From Streptomyces mirabilis (GTDB lineage Bacteria > Actinomycetota > Actinomycetes > Streptomycetales > Streptomycetaceae): a stretch of 64,000 bases of DNA. Under the pieces are notes generated by a model that had not been told where the DNA came from, made no database searches, and saw nothing but the letters and a program-made list of their open reading frames with translations. Position 1 is the stretch's first letter; each line of letters begins with the position of its first letter. The DNA is taken from contig NZ_CP074102.1 of NCBI RefSeq assembly GCF_018310535.1, positions 558,001-622,000 on the forward strand, written 5' to 3'. The position numbers and the translations under genes were made by a program. Below are positions 26,407 to 35,503 of the stretch, piece by piece.

Positions 26407-28551
26407 ATGGCCGAAGACCGGGTGCTGAGGGTGCGCACGCTGCTCGACGCCGTGCGGGCCGAGGGGCGGACCGCGCTCACCGCGCCCGAGGGAAAGGTGA
26501 TCGCCGACGCGTACGCGATCGCCGTACCGGGCGAGGAACTGGCGACGGACGTCGACGAGGCGGTGGCGTACGCGGCGCGCTTCGGCGGGCCCGTCGTGAT
26601 GAAGATCGTCTCGCCGGACATCCTGCACAAGACCGACGCCGGCGGTGTGATCGTGGGCGTGGAGGGCGCGGCGGACGTACGCGCCGCCTTCCACAAGATC
26701 GTCGATAACGCGCGGTCCTACGACCCGCGGGCCCGCATAGAAGGCATCCAGGTCCAGGAACTGCTCCCCCAGGGACAGGAGGTCATCGTCGGCGCGGTGA
26801 CCGACCCGACGTTCGGGAAGGTCGTCGCCTTCGGGCTCGGCGGGGTGCTGGTGGAGGTCCTGAAGGACGTCACCTTCCGGCTCGCCCCCGTGGACGCCGA
26901 CGAGGCGCTGTCGATGCTGGACTCGATCAGGGCGGCCGAGATCCTGCGCGGGGTGCGCGGCGCGCCGCCGGTGGACCGGTGGGCGATCGCCGAGCAGATC
27001 CGCCGGGTCTCCGAACTCGTCGCGGACTTCCCCGAGATCGCCGAGGTGGACCTCAACCCGGTGATCGCCACTCCGGAGGGCGCGGTCGCCGCCGACATCC
27101 GTGTGATCCTCGCGGACTCGGTCCCCAAGGAGCGGCGCAAGTACACGCGCGAGGAGATCCTCACGTCGATGCGGCGGCTGATGGAGCCCTCCTCCGTGGC
27201 CGTGATCGGCGCCTCCAACGAGCAGGGCAAGATCGGGAACTCGGTCATGCGCAACCTCGTCGACGGCGGCTTCTCCGGCGAGATCCATCCGGTGAACCCC
27301 AAGGCCGATGACATTCAGGGCCGCAAGGCGTACAAGAGTGTCACCGACGTTCCCGGTGAGGTGGATGTGGCGGTCTTCGCGATCCCCGCCAAGTTCGTGG
27401 CCTCGGCCCTGGAGGAGGTGGGACGCAAGGGGATCCCCAACGCCGTACTGATCCCCTCCGGGTTCGCGGAGACCGGCGAGCACGAACTCCAGGACGAGAT
27501 CGTGGCCATCGCCGAGCGGCACGGCATCCGGCTGCTCGGGCCGAACATCTACGGCTACTACTCGACGTGGCAGGACCTGTGTGCCACGTTCTGCACCCCG
27601 TACGACGTGAAGGGCGGCGTCGCGCTCACCTCGCAGTCCGGTGGCATAGGAATGGCCATCCTGGGCTTCGCGCGCACTACGAAGACGGGTGTTTCCGCGA
27701 TCGTCGGGCTCGGCAACAAGTCGGACCTCGACGAGGACGACCTGCTCACCTGGTTCGGTGAGGACCCGCACACCGAGTGCATCGCGATGCATCTGGAGGA
27801 CCTGAAGGACGGCCGCGCCTTCGTGGCGGCGGCGCGCGCGACGGTCCCGAAGAAGCCGGTCGTCGTCCTGAAGGCGGGGCGTACGGCCGCCGGGGCGAAG
27901 GCCGCCGGCTCGCACACGGGCGCGCTCGCGGGCGACGACGCCGTGTACGAGGACATCCTGAAGCAGGCCGGCGTCATCCGGGCCCCCGGGCTGAACGAAA
28001 TGCTGGAGTACGCGCGCGCGTTGCCGGTGCTTCCCACCCCCAAGGGGGACAACGTCGTCATCATCACGGGCGCGGGCGGCAGTGGTGTGCTCCTGTCCGA
28101 CGCGGTGACGGACAACGGCCTGTCCCTGATGGAGATCCCGCCGGACCTGGACGCGTCCTTCAGGGCCTTCATCCCGCCCTTCGGGGCCGCGGGCAACCCG
28201 GTGGACATCACCGGGGGCGAGCCTCCGTCGACGTACGAGGCGACGATCCGGCTGGGCCTGGAGGACCCGCGCATCCACGCCCTTGTCCTCGGCTACTGGC
28301 ACACCATCGTGACCCCGCCCATGGTCTTCGCCGAGCTCACCGCGCGCGTGGTGGCCGAATTCCGTGAGCGCGGCGTCGAGAAGCCCGTGGTGGCGTCGCT
28401 CGCGGGTGATGTCGAGGTCGAGGAGGCCTGCCAGTACCTGTACGAGCGGGGGGTCGTGGCGTACCCGTACACGACGGAGAAGCCGGTGGCCGTGCTCGGC
28501 GCGAAGTATCGCTGGGCGCGGGCGGCGGGCCTGTTGGGGGGCGGTTCATGA
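26407..28551 (+). CDS. ADP-forming acyl-CoA synthetase (acetate-CoA ligase family)
   Basis: A single-chain NDP-forming CoA ligase of 714 residues. The order is ATP-grasp domain first (about 1-235; VVMKIVSPDILHKTDAGGV, EVDLNPVIA), then the CoA-binding Rossmann domain (about 255-390; SSVAVIGASNEQGKIGNS) and the ligase domain with phospho-histidine at about residue 503 (KAAGSHTGALAGDD). The start overlaps the frc stop region (GTG/ATG immediately after TGA). In an oxalate operon it could make oxalyl-CoA from oxalate and ATP to prime the cycle, or recover ATP from formyl-CoA. Neither is established for this family. It is followed by a strong terminator, so transporter transcription is separate or read-through. 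Confidence 0.88.
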   Translation: MAEDRVLRVRTLLDAVRAEGRTALTAPEGKVIADAYAIAVPGEELATDVDEAVAYAARFGGPVVMKIVSPDILHKTDAGGVIVGVEGAADVRAAFHKIVDNARSYDPRARIEGIQVQELLPQGQEVIVGAVTDPTFGKVVAFGLGGVLVEVLKDVTFRLAPVDADEALSMLDSIRAAEILRGVRGAPPVDRWAIAEQIRRVSELVADFPEIAEVDLNPVIATPEGAVAADIRVILADSVPKERRKYTREEILTSMRRLMEPSSVAVIGASNEQGKIGNSVMRNLVDGGFSGEIHPVNPKADDIQGRKAYKSVTDVPGEVDVAVFAIPAKFVASALEEVGRKGIPNAVLIPSGFAETGEHELQDEIVAIAERHGIRLLGPNIYGYYSTWQDLCATFCTPYDVKGGVALTSQSGGIGMAILGFARTTKTGVSAIVGLGNKSDLDEDDLLTWFGEDPHTECIAMHLEDLKDGRAFVAAARATVPKKPVVVLKAGRTAAGAKAAGSHTGALAGDDAVYEDILKQAGVIRAPGLNEMLEYARALPVLPTPKGDNVVIITGAGGSGVLLSDAVTDNGLSLMEIPPDLDASFRAFIPPFGAAGNPVDITGGEPPSTYEATIRLGLEDPRIHALVLGYWHTIVTPPMVFAELTARVVAEFRERGVEKPVVASLAGDVEVEEACQYLYERGVVAYPYTTEKPVAVLGAKYRWARAAGLLGGGS

Positions 28552-28563
28552 GGTGAACCAGAG

Positions 28564-28596
28564 CGGGGGCGGCCGACGGTGCGCGTCGGCCGCCCC
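28564..28596 (+). terminator. Strong hairpin between the synthetase and OFA transporters
   Basis: Perfect 13-bp GC stem (28564-28576 with 28584-28596) around a 7-nt loop, 13 bp after the synthetase stop. No U-tract. It separates the enzyme operon from the transporter pair or reduces read-through. Confidence 0.85.
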
Positions 28597-28675
28597 CAGG
28601 ACCCGTGCGCACACGAAAGGCATTTGGACAGGGGGCGCTGGCCAGAGCTTTCGACGCAAGGGGTGCTGAACCGAC

Positions 28676-30064
28676 ATGACAACCACCGACCTATCGACAT
28701 CCGTCCCCTACAGGGAGGTGACGGATCGCAACGGCCGCCTGTACCGCATCGGTGAGACCGATCGGGACATCATGGGGCGACCACGCTGGACCATGGTGCT
28801 CTTCCCCTGGATGGGGATGCTGGGCATCAGCTCCTCGGAGTACGCGTTCACCTCCGCCGAGGACACCCTGCACGACGCCCATCTCTGGGGCAGTGGGCAC
28901 ATCTTCTGGCTGATGGGCGTCTGGATCTTCTTCCAGGCCGCCGTCGCCTTCCCCGCCGGGCAACTGCGGGAGAGCGGACGGCTGCCCGCGCGGTACGCCA
29001 TGATGCTCGGCGCGCTGGGCACGGTCCTGGGGTACCTCTCCCTGGCGTTCGCGCCGCATGTGACCGTCGCGTACATCGGCTTCGGCATGTTCAGCGGCAT
29101 CGGCGCCGGCCTGGTCTACGCGACCTGCGTGAACATGGTCGGCAAGTGGTATCCGGAGCGCAAGGGCGGCAAGACGGGCCTGGTCAACGGCGGTTTCGCC
29201 TACGGCTCGGTGCCCTTCGTCTTCCTGTTCACCTCGTACATGGACCTCGGGAACTACCAGGGCGTCCTGGTGACGGTGGGCCTGGTCTGCTGTGCCGTGG
29301 TCGCCTTCGCGGGCTGGTTCTTCAAGGACCCGCCCAAGGGCTGGTGGCCCCCGCACGTGGACCCGCTGAAGGTGTCCGACGACCCGAGGATCCGCCGGGC
29401 GCTGGAGAAGAACCCGCCCGCCGTGAAGCAGTACACCCCCAAGGAGGCCGCCCGTACGCCCGTTCTTTGGATGATGTGGTTCTGTCTGCTGTGCACCGCC
29501 GGGATCAACATCTTCGGCATCGCCTTCCAGGTGCCGTTCGGCAAGGACATGGGATTCGCGGGCGGGATCGTGGCCACCGCGATGTCCCTGAAGGCGATCG
29601 TCAACGGCACAGGACGCGGCGTGATCGGCTGGATCTCCGACCGCTTCGGACGCCGCAACACGCTGATCATCGTCTGTCTGGTGCTGGGCTCCGCCCAGTT
29701 CGGGGTGCTGGTCTCCGGCCAGATGGGCAGCATGCCGTTCTTCCTGTTCTGCTCCATGGTCTCCGGATTCGGCGGCGGCGCGATCTTCCCGCTGTTCGCG
29801 GCCATGACGGCGGACTACTTCGGCGAGAACAACAACGCGTCCAACTACGGAATGGTCTACAGCTCGAAGCTGATCTCGGGCCTCGTGGGCTCGGGCATGG
29901 GCGCGGTCGTCGTCGGCGCGTGGGACTACCACGGGGCCTTCGTACTCGCGGGCTCCATCGGCCTCGCCTCCGCCGTGCTGGCGCTGTTCCTCAAATCACC
30001 GGGCCGGCCGAAGGCCCGCAGCATCGTCCCCAACCCGCAACCGCTCGGCGAGGAGATGGCGTGA
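28676..30064 (+). CDS. OFA-family MFS transporter 1 (oxalate/formate antiporter-like)
   Basis: Twelve-helix major facilitator permease of 462 residues. Recognisable parts are the OFA-type HIFWLMGVWIFFQAAVAFPA, GIGAGLVYATCVNMVGKWYP followed by ERKGGKTG (the loop 2-3 signature), the central loop FFKDPPKGWWPPHVDPLK and SGFGGGAIFPLFAAMTADYF. The N-terminus carries an unusual cytoplasmic lead, REVTDRNGRLYRIGETDRDI, also present in the next gene. The neighbouring oxc-frc operon suggests oxalate uptake, formate efflux or exchange. The start is ATG at 28676 with AAGGGGTG upstream. A close tandem paralogue starts 1 bp after its stop codon. Confidence 0.9.
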   Translation: MTTTDLSTSVPYREVTDRNGRLYRIGETDRDIMGRPRWTMVLFPWMGMLGISSSEYAFTSAEDTLHDAHLWGSGHIFWLMGVWIFFQAAVAFPAGQLRESGRLPARYAMMLGALGTVLGYLSLAFAPHVTVAYIGFGMFSGIGAGLVYATCVNMVGKWYPERKGGKTGLVNGGFAYGSVPFVFLFTSYMDLGNYQGVLVTVGLVCCAVVAFAGWFFKDPPKGWWPPHVDPLKVSDDPRIRRALEKNPPAVKQYTPKEAARTPVLWMMWFCLLCTAGINIFGIAFQVPFGKDMGFAGGIVATAMSLKAIVNGTGRGVIGWISDRFGRRNTLIIVCLVLGSAQFGVLVSGQMGSMPFFLFCSMVSGFGGGAIFPLFAAMTADYFGENNNASNYGMVYSSKLISGLVGSGMGAVVVGAWDYHGAFVLAGSIGLASAVLALFLKSPGRPKARSIVPNPQPLGEEMA

Positions 30065-30065
30065 C

Positions 30066-31469
30066 ATGACGACAGAACCCATCGCCACCCAGGGCGCGTC
30101 GGCCACCGCCGGCGCCTCGAACCGCTCGTACCGCGAAGTCACCGACGCCCGGGGCCGCGTCTACCGGATCGGTGAGACGGACCGCGACATCCTGGGCCAC
30201 TCCCGCAAGTTCATGGTGTACCTGCCGTGGATCGCCATGATGGCCATCAGCGTCTTCGAATACGCGTACGGCTCGGCCGAGGACACCCTGTCCCATGCCC
30301 ACGGCTGGACGCAGAGCAACACCTTCTGGATATTGAGCGTCTGGGTCTTCTTCCAGGCCGGCATAGCCTTCCCGGCCGGCTGGCTGCGAGAGCGGGGCAT
30401 TCTCACCGCCCGCAGGGCCATGTACATCGGCGCGGTCATGTGTGTGATCGGCTTCCTGGCCCTCTCGCACCTGAGCAACGTGCTCCTGGCCATCCTGGGC
30501 TTCGGCGTCATCGGCGGCCTCGGCTCCGGCCTGGTCTACGCGACCTGCATCAACATGGTCGGCAAGTGGTTCCCCGAGCGCCGGGGCGCGCGGACCGGGT
30601 TCGTCAACGGCGGATTCGCGTACGGCTCCCTGCCGTTCATCTTCATCTTCAACTACGCGTTCGACACCGGGAACTACCACCGCGTCCTGGACCTCATCGG
30701 CTGCTACGTGCTGATCGTCGTGCTGTCCTGCGCGTTCTTCTTCAAGGACCCGCCGAAGAACTGGTGGCCCGCGGACATCGACCCGCTGACGTACGGCGGC
30801 AACGGCAAGACCGCCGCCGCCCTCGCGAAGAACCCTCCCGCGGTGAAGCAGTACACGCCCAAGGAGGCCATCAGGACGGGTGTGCTACCCCTGATGTGGA
30901 TCACGCTGGTCATGACCGCGGGCGTGTCGATCTTCGGGATCTCCTTCCAGGTCGACTTCGCCAAGGAGGTGGGCTTCGGCCCGCTGGTGGCGGCGTCCTC
31001 CATGGGCATCATGGCCGTCATCAACGGCATCGGCCGGGCCGCGGTGGGCTGGCTGTCCGACACCTGGGGCCGCAAGCTGACCCTGGTGTTCGTCATCGTC
31101 GTGCTGGGACTCGCGCAGTTCGGCGTGATCTGGGCCGGTGACATCAAGAGCGAGTGGCTGTTCCTGTTCTTCGCCTTCCTCTCCGGGTTCGGCGGCGGCG
31201 CGTTCTACCCGATGTTCGCGGCCCTGACCCCGGACTACTTCGGCGAGAACTACAACGCCACCAACTACGGCCTGGTGTACAGCGGCAAGCTGGTCAGTGG
31301 CCTGTTCGGCGGCGGTCTCGGCTCGATGGTGGTCGCGGCCTGGGGCTACAACGGCGCCTACGCGCTGGCCGGCGGTATCTCGATGCTGGCGGCGGCGATC
31401 GCGTTGCTGCTGAAGCAGCCGGGGCTCGACAGCGAGGTACGCACTCCTCAGCCGCAGCCCGCGAGCTGA
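30066..31469 (+). CDS. OFA-family MFS transporter 2 (tandem paralogue)
   Basis: 467 residues, clearly homologous along its whole length to the preceding transporter: the same RVYRIGETDRDILGHSRKFM lead, the same GLGSGLVYATCINMVGKWFP, FFKDPPKNWWPADIDPL, VKQYTPKEAIRTGVLPLMWI and SGFGGGAFYPMFAALTPDYF. It is spaced one base from it, so the two are co-translated. Paired OFA proteins could be heteromeric or handle different ions (oxalate in, formate out). That is inference; sequence alone does not assign direction or substrate. The downstream hairpin (31531-31574) ends the transcript. Confidence 0.9.
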   Translation: MTTEPIATQGASATAGASNRSYREVTDARGRVYRIGETDRDILGHSRKFMVYLPWIAMMAISVFEYAYGSAEDTLSHAHGWTQSNTFWILSVWVFFQAGIAFPAGWLRERGILTARRAMYIGAVMCVIGFLALSHLSNVLLAILGFGVIGGLGSGLVYATCINMVGKWFPERRGARTGFVNGGFAYGSLPFIFIFNYAFDTGNYHRVLDLIGCYVLIVVLSCAFFFKDPPKNWWPADIDPLTYGGNGKTAAALAKNPPAVKQYTPKEAIRTGVLPLMWITLVMTAGVSIFGISFQVDFAKEVGFGPLVAASSMGIMAVINGIGRAAVGWLSDTWGRKLTLVFVIVVLGLAQFGVIWAGDIKSEWLFLFFAFLSGFGGGAFYPMFAALTPDYFGENYNATNYGLVYSGKLVSGLFGGGLGSMVVAAWGYNGAYALAGGISMLAAAIALLLKQPGLDSEVRTPQPQPAS

Positions 31470-31530
31470 GAGGTCTCCTGGTCAACGGAACGAAAGGTTT
31501 TCCTCCCGGCACAGAGCACGGAGCACAGAT

Positions 31531-31574
31531 CGGGCGGCCCTCCCCACGTGGCGCGTTGTGGGGAGGGCCGCCCG
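31531..31574. terminator. Bidirectional terminator between convergent genes
   Basis: Perfect 17-bp stem (31531-31547 with 31558-31574), 10-nt loop, between the OFA transporter stop (31469) and the stop of the convergent TIM-barrel gene (31591). Confidence 0.9.
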
Positions 31575-31590
31575 GTGCACTGCCTAGAAG

Positions 31591-32757
31591 CTAGTGACGC
31601 CGCCTGCGGAGGGCCGCGAGGTTGTCGTAGCCGATCTTCGCGTGCGTGAGTGACTGCCCGGGGTCCGTGGCGCTCGGGGCGTTGTCCTGCTCGACCATCG
31701 GGTTGTGGTAGTTCCGGTCACCGACGCGCGAGAAGAACGTGGTGTAGTCGATGACGCCGGTGCCGAACGGCACCATGTCGTAGCCCATGCCGTTCGTCGT
31801 GTTGACGACGCCGTCCTTGGCGTGGAAGAGCGGGTAGCGCTTGTTGTTGCGGACCACGAGCCCGGCGGGATCGAACACGTTCTCCCGGGTGGAGCCGTCG
31901 TGGGCCGTGTACGTGTGGAACTTGTACTGGGCCACGTGCGCCCAGAAGATGTCCATCTCCAGCCAGACCACCTTCGGGTCGGTGATCTTCAGGAAGTACT
32001 CCAGCTTGCGGATGCCGGAGCTGCGGGTCGGGTTGCCCTGCGCGTCCAGCGGGCCCCCGTCGAGCAGGAAGCCGTACGCCGCGTCGTGGTTGTGGGTGTA
32101 CAGCTTGATGCCCTCGCGGCGGGCGATCTCCCCGAGCGCGTTCCACTTGTCGGCGGCCACGTCCCAGTCGGCGCGGTAGGCACTGCCGGTGGGGTCGCCA
32201 CCGGTGCCCATGTGCGCCATGCCGAGGATGTTGGCGATCTCCAGGTGCTTCTTGAAGGTGTCCAGATCGGCCGTGGTGAGAGGCCAGGACGGAGGTATGA
32301 AGCCGTGGTTGCCCTGCGCCCGCAGCCCGTACGCGTCGAGCCAGGAACGCAGCAGCTTGGCGCCCTGTACGGACTCCAGGCTCGCGCCGCCGGGAGCGTT
32401 GGCGTGCTGGCCGTATCCGGCGAACTCCACCTGGCGGTAGCCGAAGCGCGAGAGCTGCTTGAAGACCTCGCGGAAACCGGAGGGCAGGTCGCTGGCGAGC
32501 GGGTCGCGGCCCGTGGCGTCCCGGACGGTGTAGAGGATGATGCCGCGCTTGTTCGCGGGGACGAGGACGTCACCGCCGTGGTCGTGGCCCAGGCCTCTGC
32601 CCCGGTCCTGGGCGAGGGCTGGTGAGGCGCCGAGGACGGGTGCGGCGATCGCCGCGGTCGCGACGGCGGTGCAGGTGCTGAGGAAGCGGCGGCGATGGAT
32701 GCCGAGAGTGCGGCGCAGGGCGTCGCCGGCGGCGGATTCGTCGTTGAACGCGGTCAC
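31591..32757 (-). CDS. Tat-exported sugar phosphate isomerase/epimerase-like protein
   Basis: A xylose-isomerase-like TIM barrel of 388 residues from GTG at 32757. The N-terminus has a twin-arginine signal (HRRRFLSTCTAVATAAIAAP, cleavage near ALA), so it folds in the cytoplasm and acts outside. The barrel shows KRGIILYTVRD, RFGYRQVEFAGYGQH, LRAQGNHGFIPPSWPL, LYTHNHDAAYGF (metal-ligand His/Asp region) and VVWLEMDIFWAHV. Such exported members usually accompany keto-sugar or polyol catabolic genes in Streptomyces. The substrate is not known. It follows the Ebo operon with a 176-bp gap and may be transcribed separately. Confidence 0.88.
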   Translation of the reverse strand: MTAFNDESAAGDALRRTLGIHRRRFLSTCTAVATAAIAAPVLGASPALAQDRGRGLGHDHGGDVLVPANKRGIILYTVRDATGRDPLASDLPSGFREVFKQLSRFGYRQVEFAGYGQHANAPGGASLESVQGAKLLRSWLDAYGLRAQGNHGFIPPSWPLTTADLDTFKKHLEIANILGMAHMGTGGDPTGSAYRADWDVAADKWNALGEIARREGIKLYTHNHDAAYGFLLDGGPLDAQGNPTRSSGIRKLEYFLKITDPKVVWLEMDIFWAHVAQYKFHTYTAHDGSTRENVFDPAGLVVRNNKRYPLFHAKDGVVNTTNGMGYDMVPFGTGVIDYTTFFSRVGDRNYHNPMVEQDNAPSATDPGQSLTHAKIGYDNLAALRRRRH

Positions 32758-32933
32758 GGTTTCTCTCTTTCGGATCGGTGTGCGGCGGTGTCGGGTGCCG
32801 GGTGGTCCGCTGCTCGTGCGCAGGTCAGAGGCGTGCGAAGCGCTCGCCGGACGCGTTGTCAGTGGCGCGTGCTTCACTTTGCGTAGTTGCTCGTGACGGG
32901 TCGTGACTGGTGGTCGTGGCTCCTACGGCCTGG

Positions 32934-34334
32934 TCATGCGAGTCCGGCCAGATCGAGCAGCAGGGATTTCACTTCGGTGGCCGCGATGCGGCCGGGAGCG
33001 GTGTGGGGGGTGGAGCAGATGAGGAGCGGACCTTCGTCGTCGCTCGTGGGAAGGCGGCCGTGGCTGCCGCGAATAGGTGAGGGGTCCAGCGGCACGACCG
33101 CCATGCGGTAGCGCAGGCCGAGCTTCTTGCGTGCCAGTGCCGTGGCCGCCTTCACCTTGACGTAGGGGTCGAGGGGATCCATGAAGAGTTCGACCGGGTC
33201 GTAGCCGGGTTTGCGGTGGATCTCGACGAGCTGCGCGAAGTCGGGCGCGCGGGCGTCGTCGAGCCAGTAGTAGTACGTGAACCAGGCGTCCGGCTCCGCG
33301 ACGGCGACGAGTTCGCCGGAGCGCGGATGGTCGAGGCGATGGGTCTTCTTGCCCTCGTCGTCGAGGAGCCGCTCGATGCCGGGCAGGTCGGCGAGGGCTG
33401 CCTTGGTGGCCTCCAGGTCCTCGGGACGGCGCACGTAGACATGGGCGATCTGGTGGTCGGCGACCGCGAACGCTCGGGACGCCATCGGGTCGAGGTACTC
33501 CATGCCGTCCTGCGTGTGCACTTCGAGGAGTCCGGCGTGGCGCAGGGCGCGGTTGATGTCGACGGGGCGGTCCGCGCGGGTGATGCCGTACTCGGAGAGC
33601 GCGACGACGGTGCGGCCTTCCGCCTTCGCGTCGTCGAGGAGGGGGGCCATGGCCGCGTCGAGGTCCGCGGCCGCCTGGAGGGAGCGCGGGTCGTCGGGGC
33701 CGAAGCGCTGGAGGTCGTAGTCGAGGTGAGGGAGGTAGCAGAGGGTCAGGTCCGGCCGGCGGGTGCGGTTGATGTGGCGGGTCGCGTCGATGATCCAGCG
33801 GCTGGAGACGAGGTCGGCGCCGGGGCCCCAGAAGTGGAACAGGGGGAACGTGCCGAATTTCTGAATGAGTTCGTCGTGCAGGGCCGGGGGCCTGGTGTAG
33901 CAGTCGGGTTCCTTGCGGCCGTCGGCGTAGTAGACGGGACGGGGAGTGACGGTGATGTCGGTGTCGGCGCCCATGGCGTACCACCAGCAGATATTGGCGA
34001 CCGTGTAGCCGGGATGCGCGCGTCGGGCGGCGTCCCACAGCTTGTCGCCGGACACCAGGCCGTTGTGCTGCCGCCACAGCAGTACGTCGCCCAGCTCGCG
34101 GAAGTACCAGCCGTTGCCGACGATGCCGTGCTCGGACGGATGGGTCCCGGTGAGGAAGGTGGACTGGGCGGCGCAGGTGACGGCGGGCAGGACGGTGCCG
34201 AGCGGGGCGCGGAAGCCGGACTGGCCGAGGGCCTTGAGGTGGGGCATGTGGTCGAGGAGACGGGGGGTGAGGCCGACGACGTCAAGGACGAGGAGCGGAG
34301 TGGGACCGGCCGGCTCCTGTGGTGATGGGGTCAC
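32934..34334 (-). CDS. Nucleotide pyrophosphatase/phosphodiesterase family protein (EboF-type position)
   Basis: Alkaline-phosphatase superfamily hydrolase, 466 residues. The GTG at 34334 overlaps the preceding stop (GTGA), which fixes the start against a longer arginine-rich frame. Metal and nucleophile motifs of the family are visible: LLVLDVVGLTPRLLDHMPHL, TCAAQSTFLTGTHPSEHGIVGNGWYF (Thr/Ser nucleophile region), PHLDYDLQRFGPD, and SEYGITRADRPVDINRAL, with ADHQIAHVYV later. No signal peptide is seen, so it is probably cytoplasmic. It is the last gene of the seven-gene Ebo-type operon, the position taken by the phosphatase-like EboF in other Ebo clusters. The substrate is unknown, perhaps a nucleotide-activated or phosphorylated cyclitol intermediate. 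Confidence 0.85.
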   Translation of the reverse strand: MTPSPQEPAGPTPLLVLDVVGLTPRLLDHMPHLKALGQSGFRAPLGTVLPAVTCAAQSTFLTGTHPSEHGIVGNGWYFRELGDVLLWRQHNGLVSGDKLWDAARRAHPGYTVANICWWYAMGADTDITVTPRPVYYADGRKEPDCYTRPPALHDELIQKFGTFPLFHFWGPGADLVSSRWIIDATRHINRTRRPDLTLCYLPHLDYDLQRFGPDDPRSLQAAADLDAAMAPLLDDAKAEGRTVVALSEYGITRADRPVDINRALRHAGLLEVHTQDGMEYLDPMASRAFAVADHQIAHVYVRRPEDLEATKAALADLPGIERLLDDEGKKTHRLDHPRSGELVAVAEPDAWFTYYYWLDDARAPDFAQLVEIHRKPGYDPVELFMDPLDPYVKVKAATALARKKLGLRYRMAVVPLDPSPIRGSHGRLPTSDDEGPLLICSTPHTAPGRIAATEVKSLLLDLAGLA

Positions 34335-35500
34335 GGCAGCTCCTTGAGGCCGAGGTCCGTCAACAGGTCTCGGGCGAGGGTGAGTTCGGCGGCGATGCCG
34401 TCGGCGAGCTGGGCGCGGGCACGGGGGCGCAGCTCCGGCGGGAGGGCCTGCCAGGTGTAGGTCTCGACCTCCAGATGGTGGGTGAGGGGGTGCGGGCCGC
34501 CGACGAGGTGGGTCAGTGCGGCTCGCAGGACGGGGAGTGTGGAGGTGAGGGGTGCGGCGGGGGCCGCGTGCAGCGGGACGTGGAAGTGGGCGCGCCACGG
34601 GGAGGCGTCGGGCAGGGCGTCACCGGCGAGGGCCTCGCCGAGGTCGTCGGTGCCGCGCAGGCCCGCGGCGGTGAGGGTGCGGGTCTGGTGCAGGAAGCGG
34701 GGTTCGTCGAAGGCGGCGAGGGCCGCGCGGACTTCGGGGAGATGGGGGTGTTCGGCGTGCAGGGCGGCTGAGAGCTGGGATTTGACGATCGGGACGCGGG
34801 CCTGTGTGAGCGCGTCCAGGGCGGTGTGCGGGTCTTCGAAGGAGGTGGCGAGATGGCAGGTGTCGACGCAGATGCCGATGCGGTCGTGACCGATCGCGGT
34901 GAGTGGGGCGAGAGCGTCGCCGGTGGTCTCGACGGTGCAACCGGGTTCCGGTTCCAGGCCGATGCGCAGGGAGCGGCCGGTGAGTTCGTGGAGGGCGTCG
35001 AGGCGTTCGGCGAGCGTGGTCAGCGCGGTGTGCGCCGCCGTCGCCCGCTCCTGGTCGTATGCGGTGCGCCAGGCGAGGGGCAGGGTGGAGATGCTGCCTT
35101 CGGTGACATCGTCGGGCAGGAGCTGGGCGAGGACTCGGGCCAGGTCGGTGGTGTGGGCGAGGCGTTCGGGGTCGGCCCAGTCCGGCTGGTAGACGCGGTA
35201 CTTGACCTCTTCGGCGCCGAAGCCTTCATAGGGGAAGCCGTTGAGGGTGACGACTTCGAGGCCGCGGCGTTCGAGTTCGGTGCGCAGGCCGCGCAGCGCG
35301 GAGGGGTCGGTGACGAGGGCGTGGGCGGCGTCCCTGGCCAGCCACAGACCGATGCCGAGGCGGTCGCGGCCGAGGCGGCGGCGGACGGGTTCGCAGTGGT
35401 CGCGGAGTTGGGCGAGGACGCCGTCGAGGGTTTCGGCCGGGTGGACGTTGGTGCAGTAGGCGAGGTGGACGGTGGAGCCGTCGGGGTGGCGGAAGCGCAT
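34331..35500 (-). CDS. eboE: Metabolite traffic protein EboE (TIM barrel)
   Basis: A 389-residue TIM-barrel protein. The N-terminus is highly typical of EboE: HLAYCTNVHPAETLDGVLAQ, then LGIGLWLARDAAHAL and VTLNGFPYEGFGAEEVKYRV, followed by YQPDWADPERL. The barrel metal and acid positions lie in IGLEPEPGCTVETTGD, ICVDTCHLATSFEDP and HFHVPLH. It overlaps the next gene by GTGA and follows the TatD hydrolase by 3 bp. EboE is the most diagnostic member of the 'ebo' cluster described in bacteria and eustigmatophyte algae, where the genes are linked to handling or export of a metabolite precursor. The biochemical activity is not established. Confidence 0.9.
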   Translation of the reverse strand: MRFRHPDGSTVHLAYCTNVHPAETLDGVLAQLRDHCEPVRRRLGRDRLGIGLWLARDAAHALVTDPSALRGLRTELERRGLEVVTLNGFPYEGFGAEEVKYRVYQPDWADPERLAHTTDLARVLAQLLPDDVTEGSISTLPLAWRTAYDQERATAAHTALTTLAERLDALHELTGRSLRIGLEPEPGCTVETTGDALAPLTAIGHDRIGICVDTCHLATSFEDPHTALDALTQARVPIVKSQLSAALHAEHPHLPEVRAALAAFDEPRFLHQTRTLTAAGLRGTDDLGEALAGDALPDASPWRAHFHVPLHAAPAAPLTSTLPVLRAALTHLVGGPHPLTHHLEVETYTWQALPPELRPRARAQLADGIAAELTLARDLLTDLGLKELP

Positions 35501-35503
35501 CGC

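Noticed and set aside
25078..28302. 1074-residue minus-strand frame opposite frc and the ligase
   Set aside because: It is antisense to two well-supported enzymes and shows only His/Arg/Asp/Val-rich shadow composition.
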